Shown: positions 31,219 through 42,000 of the stretch, piece after piece | How the letters are laid out: every line of letters starts with the position of its first letter | Position numbering within the stretch: position 1 is the stretch's first letter | Assembly: GCA_001910725.1 (NCBI GenBank) | Contig: MJGA01000069.1 | Coordinates: 1-57,941, forward strand | Source: Phanerodontia chrysosporium | Lineage: Eukaryota > Basidiomycota > Agaricomycetes > Polyporales > Phanerochaetaceae | DNA: 57,941 nucleotides | Reading direction: 5' to 3' | The notes under the pieces: model-generated | The model's input: the letters and a program-made list of their open reading frames with translations, nothing else | The model's database searches: none | What the model was told of the DNA's origin: nothing | Made by a program: the position numbers and the translations under genes

Positions 31219-31821
31219 ATGGGCGAGTACTGCCACGACGACTACACCTCGATACGTTGGTATGAGGCGAGATGGGGAAAGTACAAGCACAGTTTCGTCC
31301 GCAACGCCTTCCAAATGCTACGCCGCACTCTGCGCCGCCTCGACATAATCGACGATTCATTCGCCTTCAAGTGCACGCCTGGGGAATATCAAGTGTTGCG
31401 AAACCTAGAGATGAACTTTGCTCATCCAGCCTTTACGGCTGGACGCCGCAGACCCAACGTCATCCCGGATCGTCTCGCGTATCCCGCCGACCTCGACAAG
31501 TTCGAAGAGCGGTTCCTCATCACCAACGACGTGCGCCACGCAGCTCTTGAACAAGGGAAGGCCGTGCGGTACAGCAAGCTATTCCACACCCGCAATGCGT
31601 ATAGGATATGCTACACGGCCAGTCTGTCTCCGACAGATTGGCCTGCGGACGAACTCGACGCGATCAACGCGGTAATCCACTGTACCCGGACCAACGAGTT
31701 CGCTACACAGTATGGAGAACTCAGTGCGTTCGAGGCGGCAACGTTGGCACTTATCAAGTATGTGTTGGTTCAATGGTTGAGGAGGAAGCAACTTGGGCCC
31801 CAAGAACGTCGTCCAGCATAG
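31219..31821 (+). CDS. Single-unit A-B repeat protein, family copy 2 (intact)
   Basis: A 200-aa single-exon frame with one A and one B unit. A: YTSIRWYEARWGKYKHSFV (about residues 9-27) continuing to CTPGEYQVLRNLEM. B: AVRYSKLF, ELDAINAVIHCTRTNEF and LSAFEAATLALIKYVL (about 113-190). The motif order and spacing match half of family copy 1, and the C-terminus falls exactly after the FE-x2-TL helix. No TM segment or signal peptide. It is either an ancestral-type single-unit member or a half-length derivative. It sits between two minus-strand genes, and the frame is fully open with a proper TATA box, so expression is plausible. Confidence 0.72.
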   Translation: MGEYCHDDYTSIRWYEARWGKYKHSFVRNAFQMLRRTLRRLDIIDDSFAFKCTPGEYQVLRNLEMNFAHPAFTAGRRRPNVIPDRLAYPADLDKFEERFLITNDVRHAALEQGKAVRYSKLFHTRNAYRICYTASLSPTDWPADELDAINAVIHCTRTNEFATQYGELSAFEAATLALIKYVLVQWLRRKQLGPQERRPA

Positions 31822-32222
31822 TCTAGCCGGAGGGCGCCCCTGGTTCGACGACTACTTTACCACTTTGGCATCTCCATTGTATCCTTAGAAACCGTCTGTT
31901 ATACTGGTTCAATAGACCTTTTCGGGTCTCAAGTAGGTGAAGACTAGACGGTCCACGTTGCATAGATATCGGGGTCAACAGCAGAGTATGTGCATTGCAA
32001 GAGTATATGGAGCACAATAACCACAGCATGAGTTTCATGAAGGGTCGTAAGACATCACGAAGCGAAAGTACAACAAGATAATGTAGCGACCAACGAAGAT
32101 GCGAGCAAGAGTTCATGAATGGATACACACACGTAATGTAAGAATAAAAAGCGAATAAGTAGGGGAGCAAGATGCGGGTGCTTGATGGTAGTCCATCGCG
32201 GAGTGAGTCCCAAGAGAAATGC
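31822..32222. other. Convergent 3' intergenic region
   Basis: Between family copy 2 (plus) and the Cys-rich gene (minus). It is AT-richer than its flanks. No gene or element was seen. Confidence 0.5.
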
Positions 32223-35200
32223 CTAGCCGACCAGCTTGAACCGCACGATCGTCCGCAGGCCGGGGAAGTACTTGTGCGAGCGGTCCCAGAGAACCGAGAC
32301 GCGCAGCTCGCCCTGCATGCGCTTCGCAATGACGTCGAACACGAAGTTCTCCTGCCTCTCGTCGGCGGGGCCCGACTTGGCCACGCCTGCCGGCGCCGGC
32401 TTCGGGGCAACCGGCAGCGGCACGAGCAGCTCGTGCAAGCAGGTGTACTGCCCTACGATCGTGCCATCGGGCTGGATCTCGTAGCCGGCGAGGTCGAACG
32501 CGATGCCGAGCATGCGACCGATGTCCGCCTGGACCTCCTGGATGCGCGAGCCGACCTCGCCGCCGGCGGGGTCCGCGATGACGGAGAACTCGCCGTCAAA
32601 CGCGAAGAACGTGGGCTGTACGTCGTCGAGCGCAGCGGGGGCCGCAGCCGGGGCGAGCTGCTGCAGCTTGAAGCGCAGGTAGGCCGTCGTCGCCTGCTCA
32701 AAGCCGAGCAGCCGCGTGCGGAGGGCGTCGAGCATCGCAGGCAGCGTCTGGTACAGCGGGAAACGCACGGCGTCGTCGGGCACAATCTACGTACGCCCCA
32801 ATCAGCACAAAGTCGCGATAAAGCAAACCGGGATGCGATGCGTACCACACTGATCGCCGTCCGCACGCGTTTCCGCGCATCCACGCTCGCCACGGTCGTG
32901 CCCTTGAACGTGAGCCGGAGTTTCTTGAACGCGACACGGTCCTTGCGGCGCTCGAGGCGCCCGAGCAGCTCCGCGTCCTCGCCATCCTCGTCCGACGCGA
33001 GACCGACCTCGCCGTAGCGCCGCTTGCGGCTCTGGCGGCGCGTGCGCGTGCGACAGTCCTCGCAAAGCTTCCAGCGGTAGCGGTCCTCGGGCGGGAGGAG
33101 CGCCTTGCACGTGCGGATCGCGCACGGGCGCGCGCCGTCAGTGGCCGCGGTTGTCGCGCTGTCGTGCACGAAGACGCGGTGCTGTCGCTCGCGCGACTGC
33201 TGCCGGAAGCGCAGCCGGCAGGTGTGACACATCTTCCACTTCGACCAGGGCACGAGCAGATTGTGACACTTGCTCCGTACACATACAAAGCCCTTGGGTC
33301 CTGGTAGGCACGACCCCTGCGGTCTAGCGTCTCGTCCACGACTGGTTTCGCCGGGCTTCGCTTCTGAGTCTGAGTCGTCCGACGACTCGAGAGGTGTCAA
33401 CTCAGATAGGTCGCTGTCCCACAAGTTCTCGTCAGGGCACTCTTTACGAGTGTAGCGCGGCGCATGGGAAGCTGTAGGAGACGGTGAAGAGGAAGACGAT
33501 GCGACAGGTAACTTTGGAGATGACGACGATGACGATGGTGAAGGAAGGCAAGACTTCTGGCTAATCGTTGCCGATGTGACATGCGGGGATGACGGGCTCG
33601 AAGGAGTTTGTATCGGGGCATCTGGAGACCCTTGACGCGACGAAGGCGGCGGGGTCGGTAATGAAGATCTTCCCGAGTCTTTCAGGCGATGAACCTTGCC
33701 CTCTCCTTTGCCCATGGCAGGCAAAATTGAGGGCTCACTCACCCGGCGATGTCTATCTCCTGCAATCTCACTCATGCCCTGCACTAGTGAGACGTTGGGG
33801 TCAGACTGGCGCCTGCCAGTGCCCTGGGTATCAACGGCGGGATTCCACGTAAGGGGCTCGGAGGGCGAGAGCGTTTTGGGCTCTTTACTTCTCAAGCAGT
33901 CGGCACAGAAGATCCATGGATGGCTGGGTTCAAGTGTAGCAGTGCAACCGCGGCGCCGGCATGGCCGCATCATGGTGGTAATGGACGGAGAGATGGCTGC
34001 CATTTGTGGATTTCCGGCTTTACCAGAGGTTACAGGAGATAGGTCAGGTTTCGCCACGTTATTCAGGGATATTCTGGACGGGAGGCGGAGTGTCAGCCGT
34101 GAACGACCATGACGAGGCTCCGGTGAGAGATCTGGAGCAGCGGGAGAGTCGGCGTTAGAGGATGTAGAGACCAAGGCTGGTGAGGAATTAGCAGAGTGAT
34201 TCTGGAGCGGTCGGGTGGTCAACGGCAACGAAAGAGGTTCGGGTTTCGCTCTGTTTTTCACATATCGTCGTAGAGAAAGCGGGATTTCTTCCGGCGAAGA
34301 TGGTGTGGGCGTGGAGAATGAGGGTCCGCTGCAAGTTGATGAGACGTCATCCTGTGATATCAAGGGCGAGGGTGGAACGATGTATTGTCCTCTATCGTTG
34401 AAATGCGGCGTCTTGCTGAGTGTCTCTATCGCCTGCTCCGTCTGTTCCCAGCGCAGGAGTAGAGCCGATAAGAAGCTGCGCGCGACAGGTGGAGGAGGCG
34501 TGATACCCGATGACGGCTTCAGCTCCTCCGCAATGTACATCTTTGCCGTCGCTTTACGCTTCAGCGGTCTAGCGAAGGAATACTGATCAGGCTCCCCAGC
34601 TAAGGCCTGCAATTTCGTGCTGGTCTGAGCTTCCGTCCGGTGTGTCGTGATCTCCACAGGCGACTTCTTGTTGTCGGACGTCGCTTTCTGCAGCTTTGGC
34701 AGCCGGATCCTCAAAGGCTGGTCGGTCTGACCAGTCTTAGGCGCAGCAGGAGCTTGCACCTCGAGGAGGCGGGTATTTGGCTGACCATCTTGATGGCTGA
34801 CGGCGTGCGGTCGGCTAGAAGGGGTACGGGCGGGTTGGTTTGGTTTCGAAGCGGGCAGACGTGCTGAAGACTTCACCGAGCCGGACATGGCGTTCGCAGA
34901 CAGCATCTTGGCCTCACAAATGGTGCATATGATGAACTGGACAGGGCGCACGATGGGTGGGAGGACGACGGCTCTGGCGCAGATAGCGCATGTCGGTTTC
35001 TGAACTCTATTAGTGCGTCAAGTGAAACGACTTTCAAGTTTGAGAACGCACCATCACACCATTCGTACGTCCGTTTAGCATCTGCTTCAACTTCTCGCGC
35101 TCCGCCTGGCTACGTCTCTTCTGCTCGCAAACGACGCAGAGTCCAGACGACTGCGTCGGTTCGACCGTCCATTCGCATCCCGGCGTGGGGCAGGTAGGTT

Positions 35201-35354
35201 CGGTCGTCCCAAACTTGTTCATTTCCACGCCGTTGTCGCGTGCCGAGCCATTCATCTGCCTTCCCGGCTCCGGCTCCGGCGTCGACGCGATGCTGGTGAG
35301 GCTGCTAGGGGTCGAAAGCGCGTCCTCAGCAGGAAGAGGCTGCCATGCGCTCAT
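32223..35354 (-). CDS. Large Cys-rich protein with repeated CxxC zinc-site blocks
   Basis: Exon 1 (35354 to about 35053) encodes MSAWQPLPAEDAL... and a first pair of cysteine blocks (CPTPGCEW...GLCVVCEQKRRSQAEREK). After an intron, PTCAICARAV...FIICTICEAK follows, then a long Ser/Pro-rich disordered region. Three more blocks share the pattern C-x(4)-C...W-x(2)-C-x(2)-C: CRRRGCTATL...WIFCADCLRSK, VRSKCHNLL...WKMCHTCRLRFRQQSRERQ and IRTCKALL...WKLCEDCRTRTRRQSRKRR (about 33050-33290). A second intron (about 32848-32787) joins in phase to a 187-residue C-terminal domain (VPDDAVRFPLYQTL to the stop at 32223). It probably binds zinc, and the basic helices after each block suggest nucleic-acid or protein contact. 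No named family was recognised. Length is about 1,000 aa. Confidence 0.75.
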
Positions 35355-36285
35355 CGTCGTCTTCGTCTACGGCGTGAAGAACGTCGGCGAGGGCAGAAGA
35401 CCGCGCGTTTTGTCGCTGGCGGCGGGCAGGCTGGCAACGAGGACGTCGCGTTCGGACAGGAGAAAAATGTGAAGAAAAAAATCTGGTTTATTCATCGTGA
35501 CAAATTTAGGAGATACGTAACGAGCGTCACATTCCGCTGTCGCGTGGTGGCGACAACATTTTTGATGCGCTTTGCCCTCTTCGGCGTCGGTGCCAACGAC
35601 GAGGCAGAAGCCGTCGAGAACGATGTTCGGGGCGTCGGCGCTGTCGCCAACGGTGGTGGATGATGGTGGTCAAAGCAGAAGTAGCGTCACGCTCCGTGAC
35701 TACTCCATTGCAAGTGGGCGTGACCCCGCCCCGTAGTGGTGAGTGCTCCTCCTTGTTCTTCACAAACTTCGAGCTCAAGCGTGTTGTTTCTCAACAAATC
35801 AGATAATATTGTCTACTCGCCTGTACACGTTAGCTGGAGTACGAATAGTAACAGTTTCCAGATATCTAAGTTGCTACCCGAGCGGATTGAAGGCCTAGGT
35901 CCAACATCGTTCGAATCGGGCCCGACGCTGCTTTTCCGCCCTTCCGCTCGTCCATTTCCCCCCTTAACCGCGATGCCAGCCCGAACTATGATCCCTTTTT
36001 GATATGTACCGCCCTCCCTAACCAGGTGTGCTTGGGCCGCCAGCGGGCCCGTTATTGCAATCGGGCCCGACGCTTGCCTCGACCCCGGCCCCGAAGCATG
36101 CTTGCCGACGACTGAAACGTCGGGACACGGACTCTTCAGCGGAATATCCTTCTCGGTAAAGGTCCGAGAAGGTATATAATACACTCGGGTTCGTGAGGGT
36201 CTCCCAGAAGCAACTTAACTCTGAACCTCAACCTTCTCTTCGAAGCAGGACTTCAATTCGTACCACCGCATCACTGCCTAAGACC
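35355..36285. promoter_or_regulatory. Divergent promoter region with TATA and operator-like repeat
   Basis: The shared upstream region of the Cys-rich gene (minus) and the small membrane-protein gene (plus). The motif AATCGGGCCCGACGCT (with its internal palindrome TCGGGCCCGA) occurs at about 35914 and again, as CAATCGGGCCCGACGCT, at about 36058. A 9-bp inverted repeat abuts a TATA box at 36148-36180. No gene was seen. Confidence 0.5.
36148..36180 (+). promoter_or_regulatory. Inverted repeat abutting TATA box
   Basis: CCTTCTCGG (36148-36156) and CCGAGAAGG (36164-36172) are perfect inverted repeats with a 7-nt spacer and run directly into TATATAAT (36173-36180). The ATG of the plus-strand gene is at 36286, about 106 nt downstream. 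A dimeric regulator bound here would overlap the TATA box. Confidence 0.6.
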
Positions 36286-37359
36286 ATGACTTCTCGGCCT
36301 GCCACATTTTTCAGTCGCTCTACGTCGCTGCCGTGGCCCTGCAGAGTGTCTCCGCGGCGTCCCATGGGTCCTACCCGTGCAGACTCGGAGCCAACAGCCA
36401 TACGTCGCACAGCGTTCATGCGCGGCACAAAGTACGGCGACCTCCGCCGTAACACACTCCGTGAGTCCATCCTTTTCCACGCCTCAACTCCCCTGACAAC
36501 ATTCGCAGCGAACAGCGGTCAGCCCGAGACGCGGCGCGCCCCGCCCATGCCCCCGGTCGCGCTGCGTATGCACACCCTCATCACCCTCCTGCGCACGCTC
36601 GCCGAGCGCGGCGCCGACTTCAACCGCCTCGAGGCGGCGGGCCTTGTGCTCTCGTACTCGCTCGCAGTGCCGGTGACGATCGTGCGCCGCCCCTCGGAGC
36701 TCACCTGCTACGTAGGCGAACGCGGAGGACGCCGCCGCTCCGTGCGCTTCCAACGCATCCGCGCGTCCACAAGCGTGCGCAGCCGCCGCACTGAGGTGGA
36801 CTATGTCATGCCTGCCGTCCGCGCGGGCATCTTTACGGGCATCCTCGCGACAGCCCTCGCTGCGTCACTGCTGGAAATACCGCTCGCCATGGTGGCCATG
36901 GTGGCGCTCGGGTGTGGCCACGGGTGGGTGCGCAAGCGCGCTGGCCGAGTAATCTCGGAACGAGTTCTTGCGTGCGTACTGCGTCTTCTCTTCTTTCACG
37001 CGCCATGTTATCTGAAATATCGTTGTAGGACGAGCGTATCAACCTTCTTGAGCTGGCTCGTCCATACGTCGCTGACGTCTACTGCGCTGGCGAGCGTTGT
37101 CGCGGGCTACATCCTCTGTACGTCCGTTTCACACCCACCGTTTCTCATGTCTGACCGGCCTCTCATAGTCTGCTATGCCCCTACCTCTAACCGCGCGGGT
37201 GCACGTGCCGCTGATGAGCAGCCACAGGCCTGGCTCATCGCGCTCTTCGCCGCGACGTACGCCGTTACCGTTGTCGGCGTCGTGCCAGCACACCTCGATT
37301 TCTTCCTGCTCGCGAACGTCTGGAGGCTCGCTGGTATGGCAGTGCCAATATCTGCGTAG
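36286..37359 (+). CDS. Small multi-pass membrane protein of unknown function
   Basis: The first ATG after the TATA box is 36286. Three introns fit by phase: about 36468-36515 (48 nt), 36969-37025 (57 nt) and 37119-37169 (51 nt). All are multiples of three without stops, so the frame is open with or without splicing. The spliced protein is about 305 aa: an Arg/Ser/Pro-rich N-terminus (possible targeting sequence), a soluble helix (LRMHTLITLLRTLAERGADF), then four candidate TM segments: AGLVLSYSLAVPVTIV, AGIFTGILATALAASLLEI, FLSWLVHTSLTSTALASVVAG and WLIALFAATYAVTVVGVV. I do not recognise the family. The GTGCGT and GTACGT donors match neighbouring genes, which supports the introns. Confidence 0.6.
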   Translation: MTSRPATFFSRSTSLPWPCRVSPRRPMGPTRADSEPTAIRRTAFMRGTKYGDLRRNTLRESILFHASTPLTTFAANSGQPETRRAPPMPPVALRMHTLITLLRTLAERGADFNRLEAAGLVLSYSLAVPVTIVRRPSELTCYVGERGGRRRSVRFQRIRASTSVRSRRTEVDYVMPAVRAGIFTGILATALAASLLEIPLAMVAMVALGCGHGWVRKRAGRVISERVLACVLRLLFFHAPCYLKYRCRTSVSTFLSWLVHTSLTSTALASVVAGYILCTSVSHPPFLMSDRPLIVCYAPTSNRAGARAADEQPQAWLIALFAATYAVTVVGVVPAHLDFFLLANVWRLAGMAVPISA

Positions 37360-38081
37360 GCCGCAATATGGAATGGGTTGTAGACGCTATCTGCTGTGCG
37401 CAGAGTCTCTCTGTATTTTACCGGACAGTTTTAGGTTTTAGGACGTTCAATATAGAGTCTTCTCGTCCGTGGGGCAATGGGCGTGCTATCTACGAAGGCC
37501 CTGCCGGCAAGGTGCGTGTTGATGTTCGCCAGTCTTTGTCATTTCTTAGGGAACCAGTGGAATGGTGGCGTCAGTTTCTCCAGTCAATAGCTGTCGGGCA
37601 CACAACCCGTCACGTACTCTATTGTTGAGTGCCGGATGTGGGACGGCCAGCGATGATGGCGGCGGTGCTTGTCGAACACGTGCATGTGGAGGTCTTCCGT
37701 ACGGAGACATCCCCTTCGGCGAGATATTCGGAGAACCGATAATCCAGCGCGCCGCCACACGACCCTGCGCAAGACGTCAAAGCGGTACGCACGATAATGC
37801 TAAGGTTAGCGGGTGTTGATCGTCATCATACCAGGAACTTAGATGATCTATGTGACGCCGGCGTTTAGTTGTGGCCACAAGAATGTGTGCCTTTGTGGCA
37901 TTTTTGTCGGAGGTTCGGCAGTGGCACTACTAGCAATCGTGAAAAGACCTGGTGACCCTCTCGATCCACGAGGCGTGGACCATGAATCTGATAAAGCTCT
38001 GACATCCACTGTAGTTCTCTATTCCCGACCTTCATTGTATCCCTTTACATCCCACGAGAAATACTCGAACATCCAGCAACA
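37360..38081. other. Intergenic region
   Basis: Between the small membrane-protein gene and family copy 3. No open frame with coding character and no element was recognised. The promoter of copy 3 should lie near 38000-38080, but only a weak TATA-like GTATCCC is seen. Confidence 0.5.
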
Positions 38082-39416
38082 ATGTCCGTCGATGCACATG
38101 AGCTCGAGCCCATGAGATACACCCCTATGTCCTTGGATGAGTTTGCGAGAAGATGGCCCTTCATCCCCACACTTCGCTTCCTCAATCTTCGAATCATCTT
38201 CCATCGCCACAATCTTCTCGAAGAGCTCGGGGAGAAGCATTGCCTTGGAGTTGTCAGCCTCACACCCTCAGAGAAAAAAGCCATTCAGATCTTGTGCGAT
38301 TTTGCCACGGAAGTCTAGATTTCGGGGGCAAGCTTCCAGAGCCGTCGACTTATTCTCCCGGACTCGTCGCAGTGGCCGACTTCGAATTTAAACCCATTTC
38401 GCAAGTGGCACCACGAGCATATGCAAAAGGGGGAGAAAGCTCGTGAACAGGACCCCAGCTATCGCGACGATGACCCCAGGGCCGAATGGGAACTTCCCAC
38501 CAGCGAGCAAGTCGAAGCGATCCACAACAGTCAGAACAAGCCCCTGCGAGTTGCCATCGACTACGACGTACACTGCGACGGACCCAAGATGTGGTACAAG
38601 CCTAAACTCATCTACGACGGAGCAGAGCATCAAAACAAGTGGGAGCGAATCAACTCGGTCAACTTCATGTGCGCCTACTTGACCAGCTTCGCGTTTCACG
38701 GAAGCTCGACACTGCGGCGATTCGAATACCACACCCTCCGTCTGCTCGAGCACGCGGCGGCCTTGTCCGCCAGGCTCAACTTGGACGACATATCATGGAA
38801 CGAGTTCGTTGAGAAATGGGGCAACTACGACGTTCAAGCAGCGCTGCAGCGCATCTTTGACGAATGGGTCGACAATATCCATAACCATTCCTACGATGGT
38901 TGGGATCGTAACTCGCAAGACATCGCCCCTCTGGAGAAACTCCGAGCATACCTGGCCGGGTCACCGGCTGCGTGCGGATGGAGGTCGCCTGGCATCATGC
39001 CTCCGACTCTGCTTGCGCCCGCAGGTGTACCCAATAGCTGCGTCGAGCAGTGGGGTTGTGTCCAGGCAGACAAGCGGAGGCCGCACTTCCTGCCCAGCGA
39101 GAAGAAGTCATATGCTTGGACAATTCCTTTGCGACCTGTCACGTACGGGTGCTGCGCCATACCGCCCGACGACTCGTTGAGCGGCGAGAAAACAACCATA
39201 CGTTACATACCATACGTATGTTCGGCTCATGCACAGCCTTCAGAGTATGTCGAAGCGCTCAATGCGGTTATTGTCGTGTACGACTACTTCCGGACCCAGG
39301 AGGTCGTTCGCAGAAGGGGTTTCCTGGCCATGGGAGAGCGTGTTGCCTTGGCCCGCGCCAAGCGTGCAGTGTTCCGTGTTTCCTTCCCTGATATGGCCGA
39401 ATTTGATGCTGAATGA
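38082..39416 (+). pseudogene. Two-unit A-B repeat protein, family copy 3, one in-frame stop
   Basis: Residues 1-78 give A1 (YTPMSLDEFARRWPF...LTPSEKKAIQILCDFATEV), then TAG at 38316-38318. The same frame continues without further stops to TGA at 39414-39416: linker KAREQDPSYRDDDPRAEWELP, B1 WERINSVNFMCAYLTS and LRRFEYHTLRLLEHAAAL, A2 ISWNEFVEKWGNYDVQAALQ, B2 PVTYGCCAIP, TTIRYIPYV, ALNAVIVVYDYF and ERVALARAKRA. About 444 codons in total. No donor/acceptor pair of reasonable size removes the stop. It is either a recent nonsense pseudogene, a gene restarting at ATG 38421, or a stop that is read through (no CUA readthrough context follows). Confidence 0.75.
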
Positions 39417-40735
39417 GTGCGCAGCGGTCTCGTGGGTAGGCTTGCATAGCTCTGGTAGCAGATGCAGTACGCGAGTAGTACTTCACTTAGATAGACTATA
39501 GGATAATCTCACCTATTTCCGCGTGGTAGAAGGAATAATCAGGCTGACCTTCGCAGTCTGAGCTATGTCAGCCCCATGAACAGGATATCGCAAGCGAGCA
39601 TACCTGGAAATGAGGTTTGACCGTCGTCTTTTTCGAGCTGCACTGAGTGCGCGCGCAACAGCTACCTCTGGCTTCTGATAGATCGCGAGCGAGCCTTGCT
39701 ACCCAGATAGCTCACCTCTGTGACTATCACTGTGACCCCAATGTCCCCGCATAGCCACAGATGTTGTATGACCCGCGTGAGAGCGGTCTCCGCACATTGT
39801 ATATGTTCCTGTACTGAAACAGCGTGAAAAGGCCTATTTTCACCGCTCGACCTCGGGTGCCATCGCAACGTAACAGTCCCGTCACCGCCCAGATCGTCAA
39901 ACCTTCCGAAAGTCATCTGATGCTCGGGAAATTTCCCCGCAAGCTTAGTGTAGGGATACAGAGCCAGTATAACAAGACATACAGTACATTCGCTGCACAA
40001 GAATGCAAACTGCCCGTCGCTTCTGATCACCTGCACGAGTCAGAACTAGTAATCCGTTCCTCTCCTTAGACACTGTAGATTAGTGCACTCTCAGAACCGT
40101 CACAGGCCGTCTACGTACATTGCAACAGCTTCGTATGGATGGCATCGATACTTTCACAGCACCGAGACCGTCCCGTTGGGTTTCACCGCTCTTGCGTCGT
40201 CCGACCTGAGCGCCAGGATTGCTCGTGGCGCCTTCGTGGCGCCGACGCTGGGAACTGTACCTTGTATGGAGAAGTTGAACAGATGGCGCTGACCCGAGCT
40301 CGTGCTTCATCGTGAGATGTCGTTGGGGAGGAGGAAGGAAACGTGATAGCCTCGCTGCGACGACGGGCCGAAGACGGGCGAGGACACCGCTACAAAGATT
40401 GCGGACCTGCACACCTTGGACATGTGCTCAGTGACCAGGACATATCTCGTCCTGAAGGCTTGAAGCCGAGGTAAGCATTGGCGCCGCGAGGGCTGCCGGC
40501 CGTTGTTTGTCTGGCGAGCGATTCAATTTTCGCGGCGCTCAACAGATCTGCCGCTCGCCAAGCTCGTCGGCGCCGAGCTCGGACGTGGTACAGCCTCTCC
40601 GCGTTCGACACCCTGCACACGCTCTTCACGCATGCCGCCGGCGAGCACAGACCGCTGGCCCAAGATGTGAATCCATAAAACTCTCCAGCTTTGTTCCTGA
40701 CTCCCACTTATCCCTCTCGCGACGCCGTCGCAGCC
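39417..40735. other. Intergenic region
   Basis: About 1.3 kb without a supported gene. Frames at 39662-40036, 40080-40412 and 40390-40707 on the minus strand have no motifs. A CATAAAA box at about 40675 lies about 60 nt before the ATG of the methyltransferase-like gene. Confidence 0.5.
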
Positions 40736-41825
40736 ATGGTCGTCCTCGGCTCGAACGGCCTCGCCGCCTACGCGACCCGGAACCCACGCTACGTCGCCCT
40801 CCTCGCAGTCTTTCTCCTCTCCAGCACGCTCCTTCTCATTCCGTGGCACGATGCGGCGCCCCTGTCGATCAGCGGCTACCTGCCCAGCAAGTTCCGCGGC
40901 TCGATGTCGCTCGAGGAGTTCGTCAGGCAGGAGGAGTTACGCTACGCGGACGTGCTCGCGGAGCGGCAGACCATGATCAAGCACTACGGGCCGAACCCCA
41001 ACGATGTTGATTCGTGCGTTACCGTCTCTGCTGCACGCTCACAGACGCTCACTTTGCAGGCAGGTTCCCGCCGGGCGACATATTCTACACCCTGTGGGAC
41101 TTTTTCATCCCTGCCTTCAATTGCCCGCACCGCGTCGATCGCCTCGGTGCACTTGGTGACGGCGGCAAATGGGTGTGTGGCATCGACGCCATTGCCCAGC
41201 AGCGGCACCCCTGCGTCGTGTACAGCTTCGGTGTGAACCGCGACAGCTCGTACGAGGCTGCGCTCCTGCAGCGCGCGCCGCACTGCGAGGTCTGGGGCTT
41301 CGACTTTAGCGTGACGATGTTCGGGCCCGAGGTGCACGGCAACCCCGTGCTCGCGCAGAAGACCCACTTCTTCCCCTACAAGCTCGGAGCGCACGATAAC
41401 CCCCACCTCTCTCCGCCGAGTACACGATTCAGGGCCTCATGCACAAGAATGGCCACGACTTCATCGATATCCTCAAGGTGGACGTCGAAGGCTCCGAGTT
41501 CGAGGCGCTAGAGGCGTTCCTCAAGCCCTTCATTGGGCCCAACGCGCCGCCACTCCCCATCGGGCAGCTCGAGATCGAGATACACGCGTGGGGCGACCTT
41601 GGCAGCTTCCAGTTCTTCTACAGCTGGTGGTCGCTCATGGAACGTGCGGGTCTGCGGCCCTTCTGGACAGAGCCAAACATTGTGCATGTGAGCCATCTGC
41701 AGGCGAGGCCCGATGTAGTTGAGGTGAGTCCTACGTTGTCTCAGATGACAATCGCTGACATCGTCCTGCAGTACTCGCTGCTCAACGTCCGCGGGCAGCA
41801 TGCCCTTATAACATCCGACTGGTAG
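40736..41825 (+). CDS. FkbM-like methyltransferase, membrane-anchored, frameshifted
   Basis: ATG at 40736. The N-terminus carries a single hydrophobic anchor (YVALLAVFLLSSTLLLIPW, residues about 21-39), giving a type II membrane or Golgi-type topology. Intron 1 begins GTGCGT (about 41013) and joins to FPPGDIFYTLWDFFIPAFNCPHRVDRLG, then GDGGKWVCG (an SAM-binding-like Gly-rich strand), CVVYSFGVN and HCEVWGFDFS. The block HDFIDILKVDVEGSEFEALE (about 41451-41510) is the FkbM-type signature. Between HDNPHLS and EYTIQGLM (about 41397-41425) the frame must change by one base next to a run of five C. A last 48-nt intron (41724-41771) is in frame and the stop is at 41823. It is either a frameshifted gene or a sequencing error in the C-run. 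Confidence 0.72.
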
Positions 41826-42000
41826 TCTTCACTGCGCCAGGTGCGCTTACATCGGCTTGGGACATTCGTTATGGGGCTCTACGAGTGTAAAATTTGGGTA
41901 ATAATGAAGTACAATACGATCGCGTTCAATGTTCGACATCGCGACTTTGATCCGTAGAAGCTAAAGACGGTAACATAAATAGGAACCCCATCCCCTGCCC

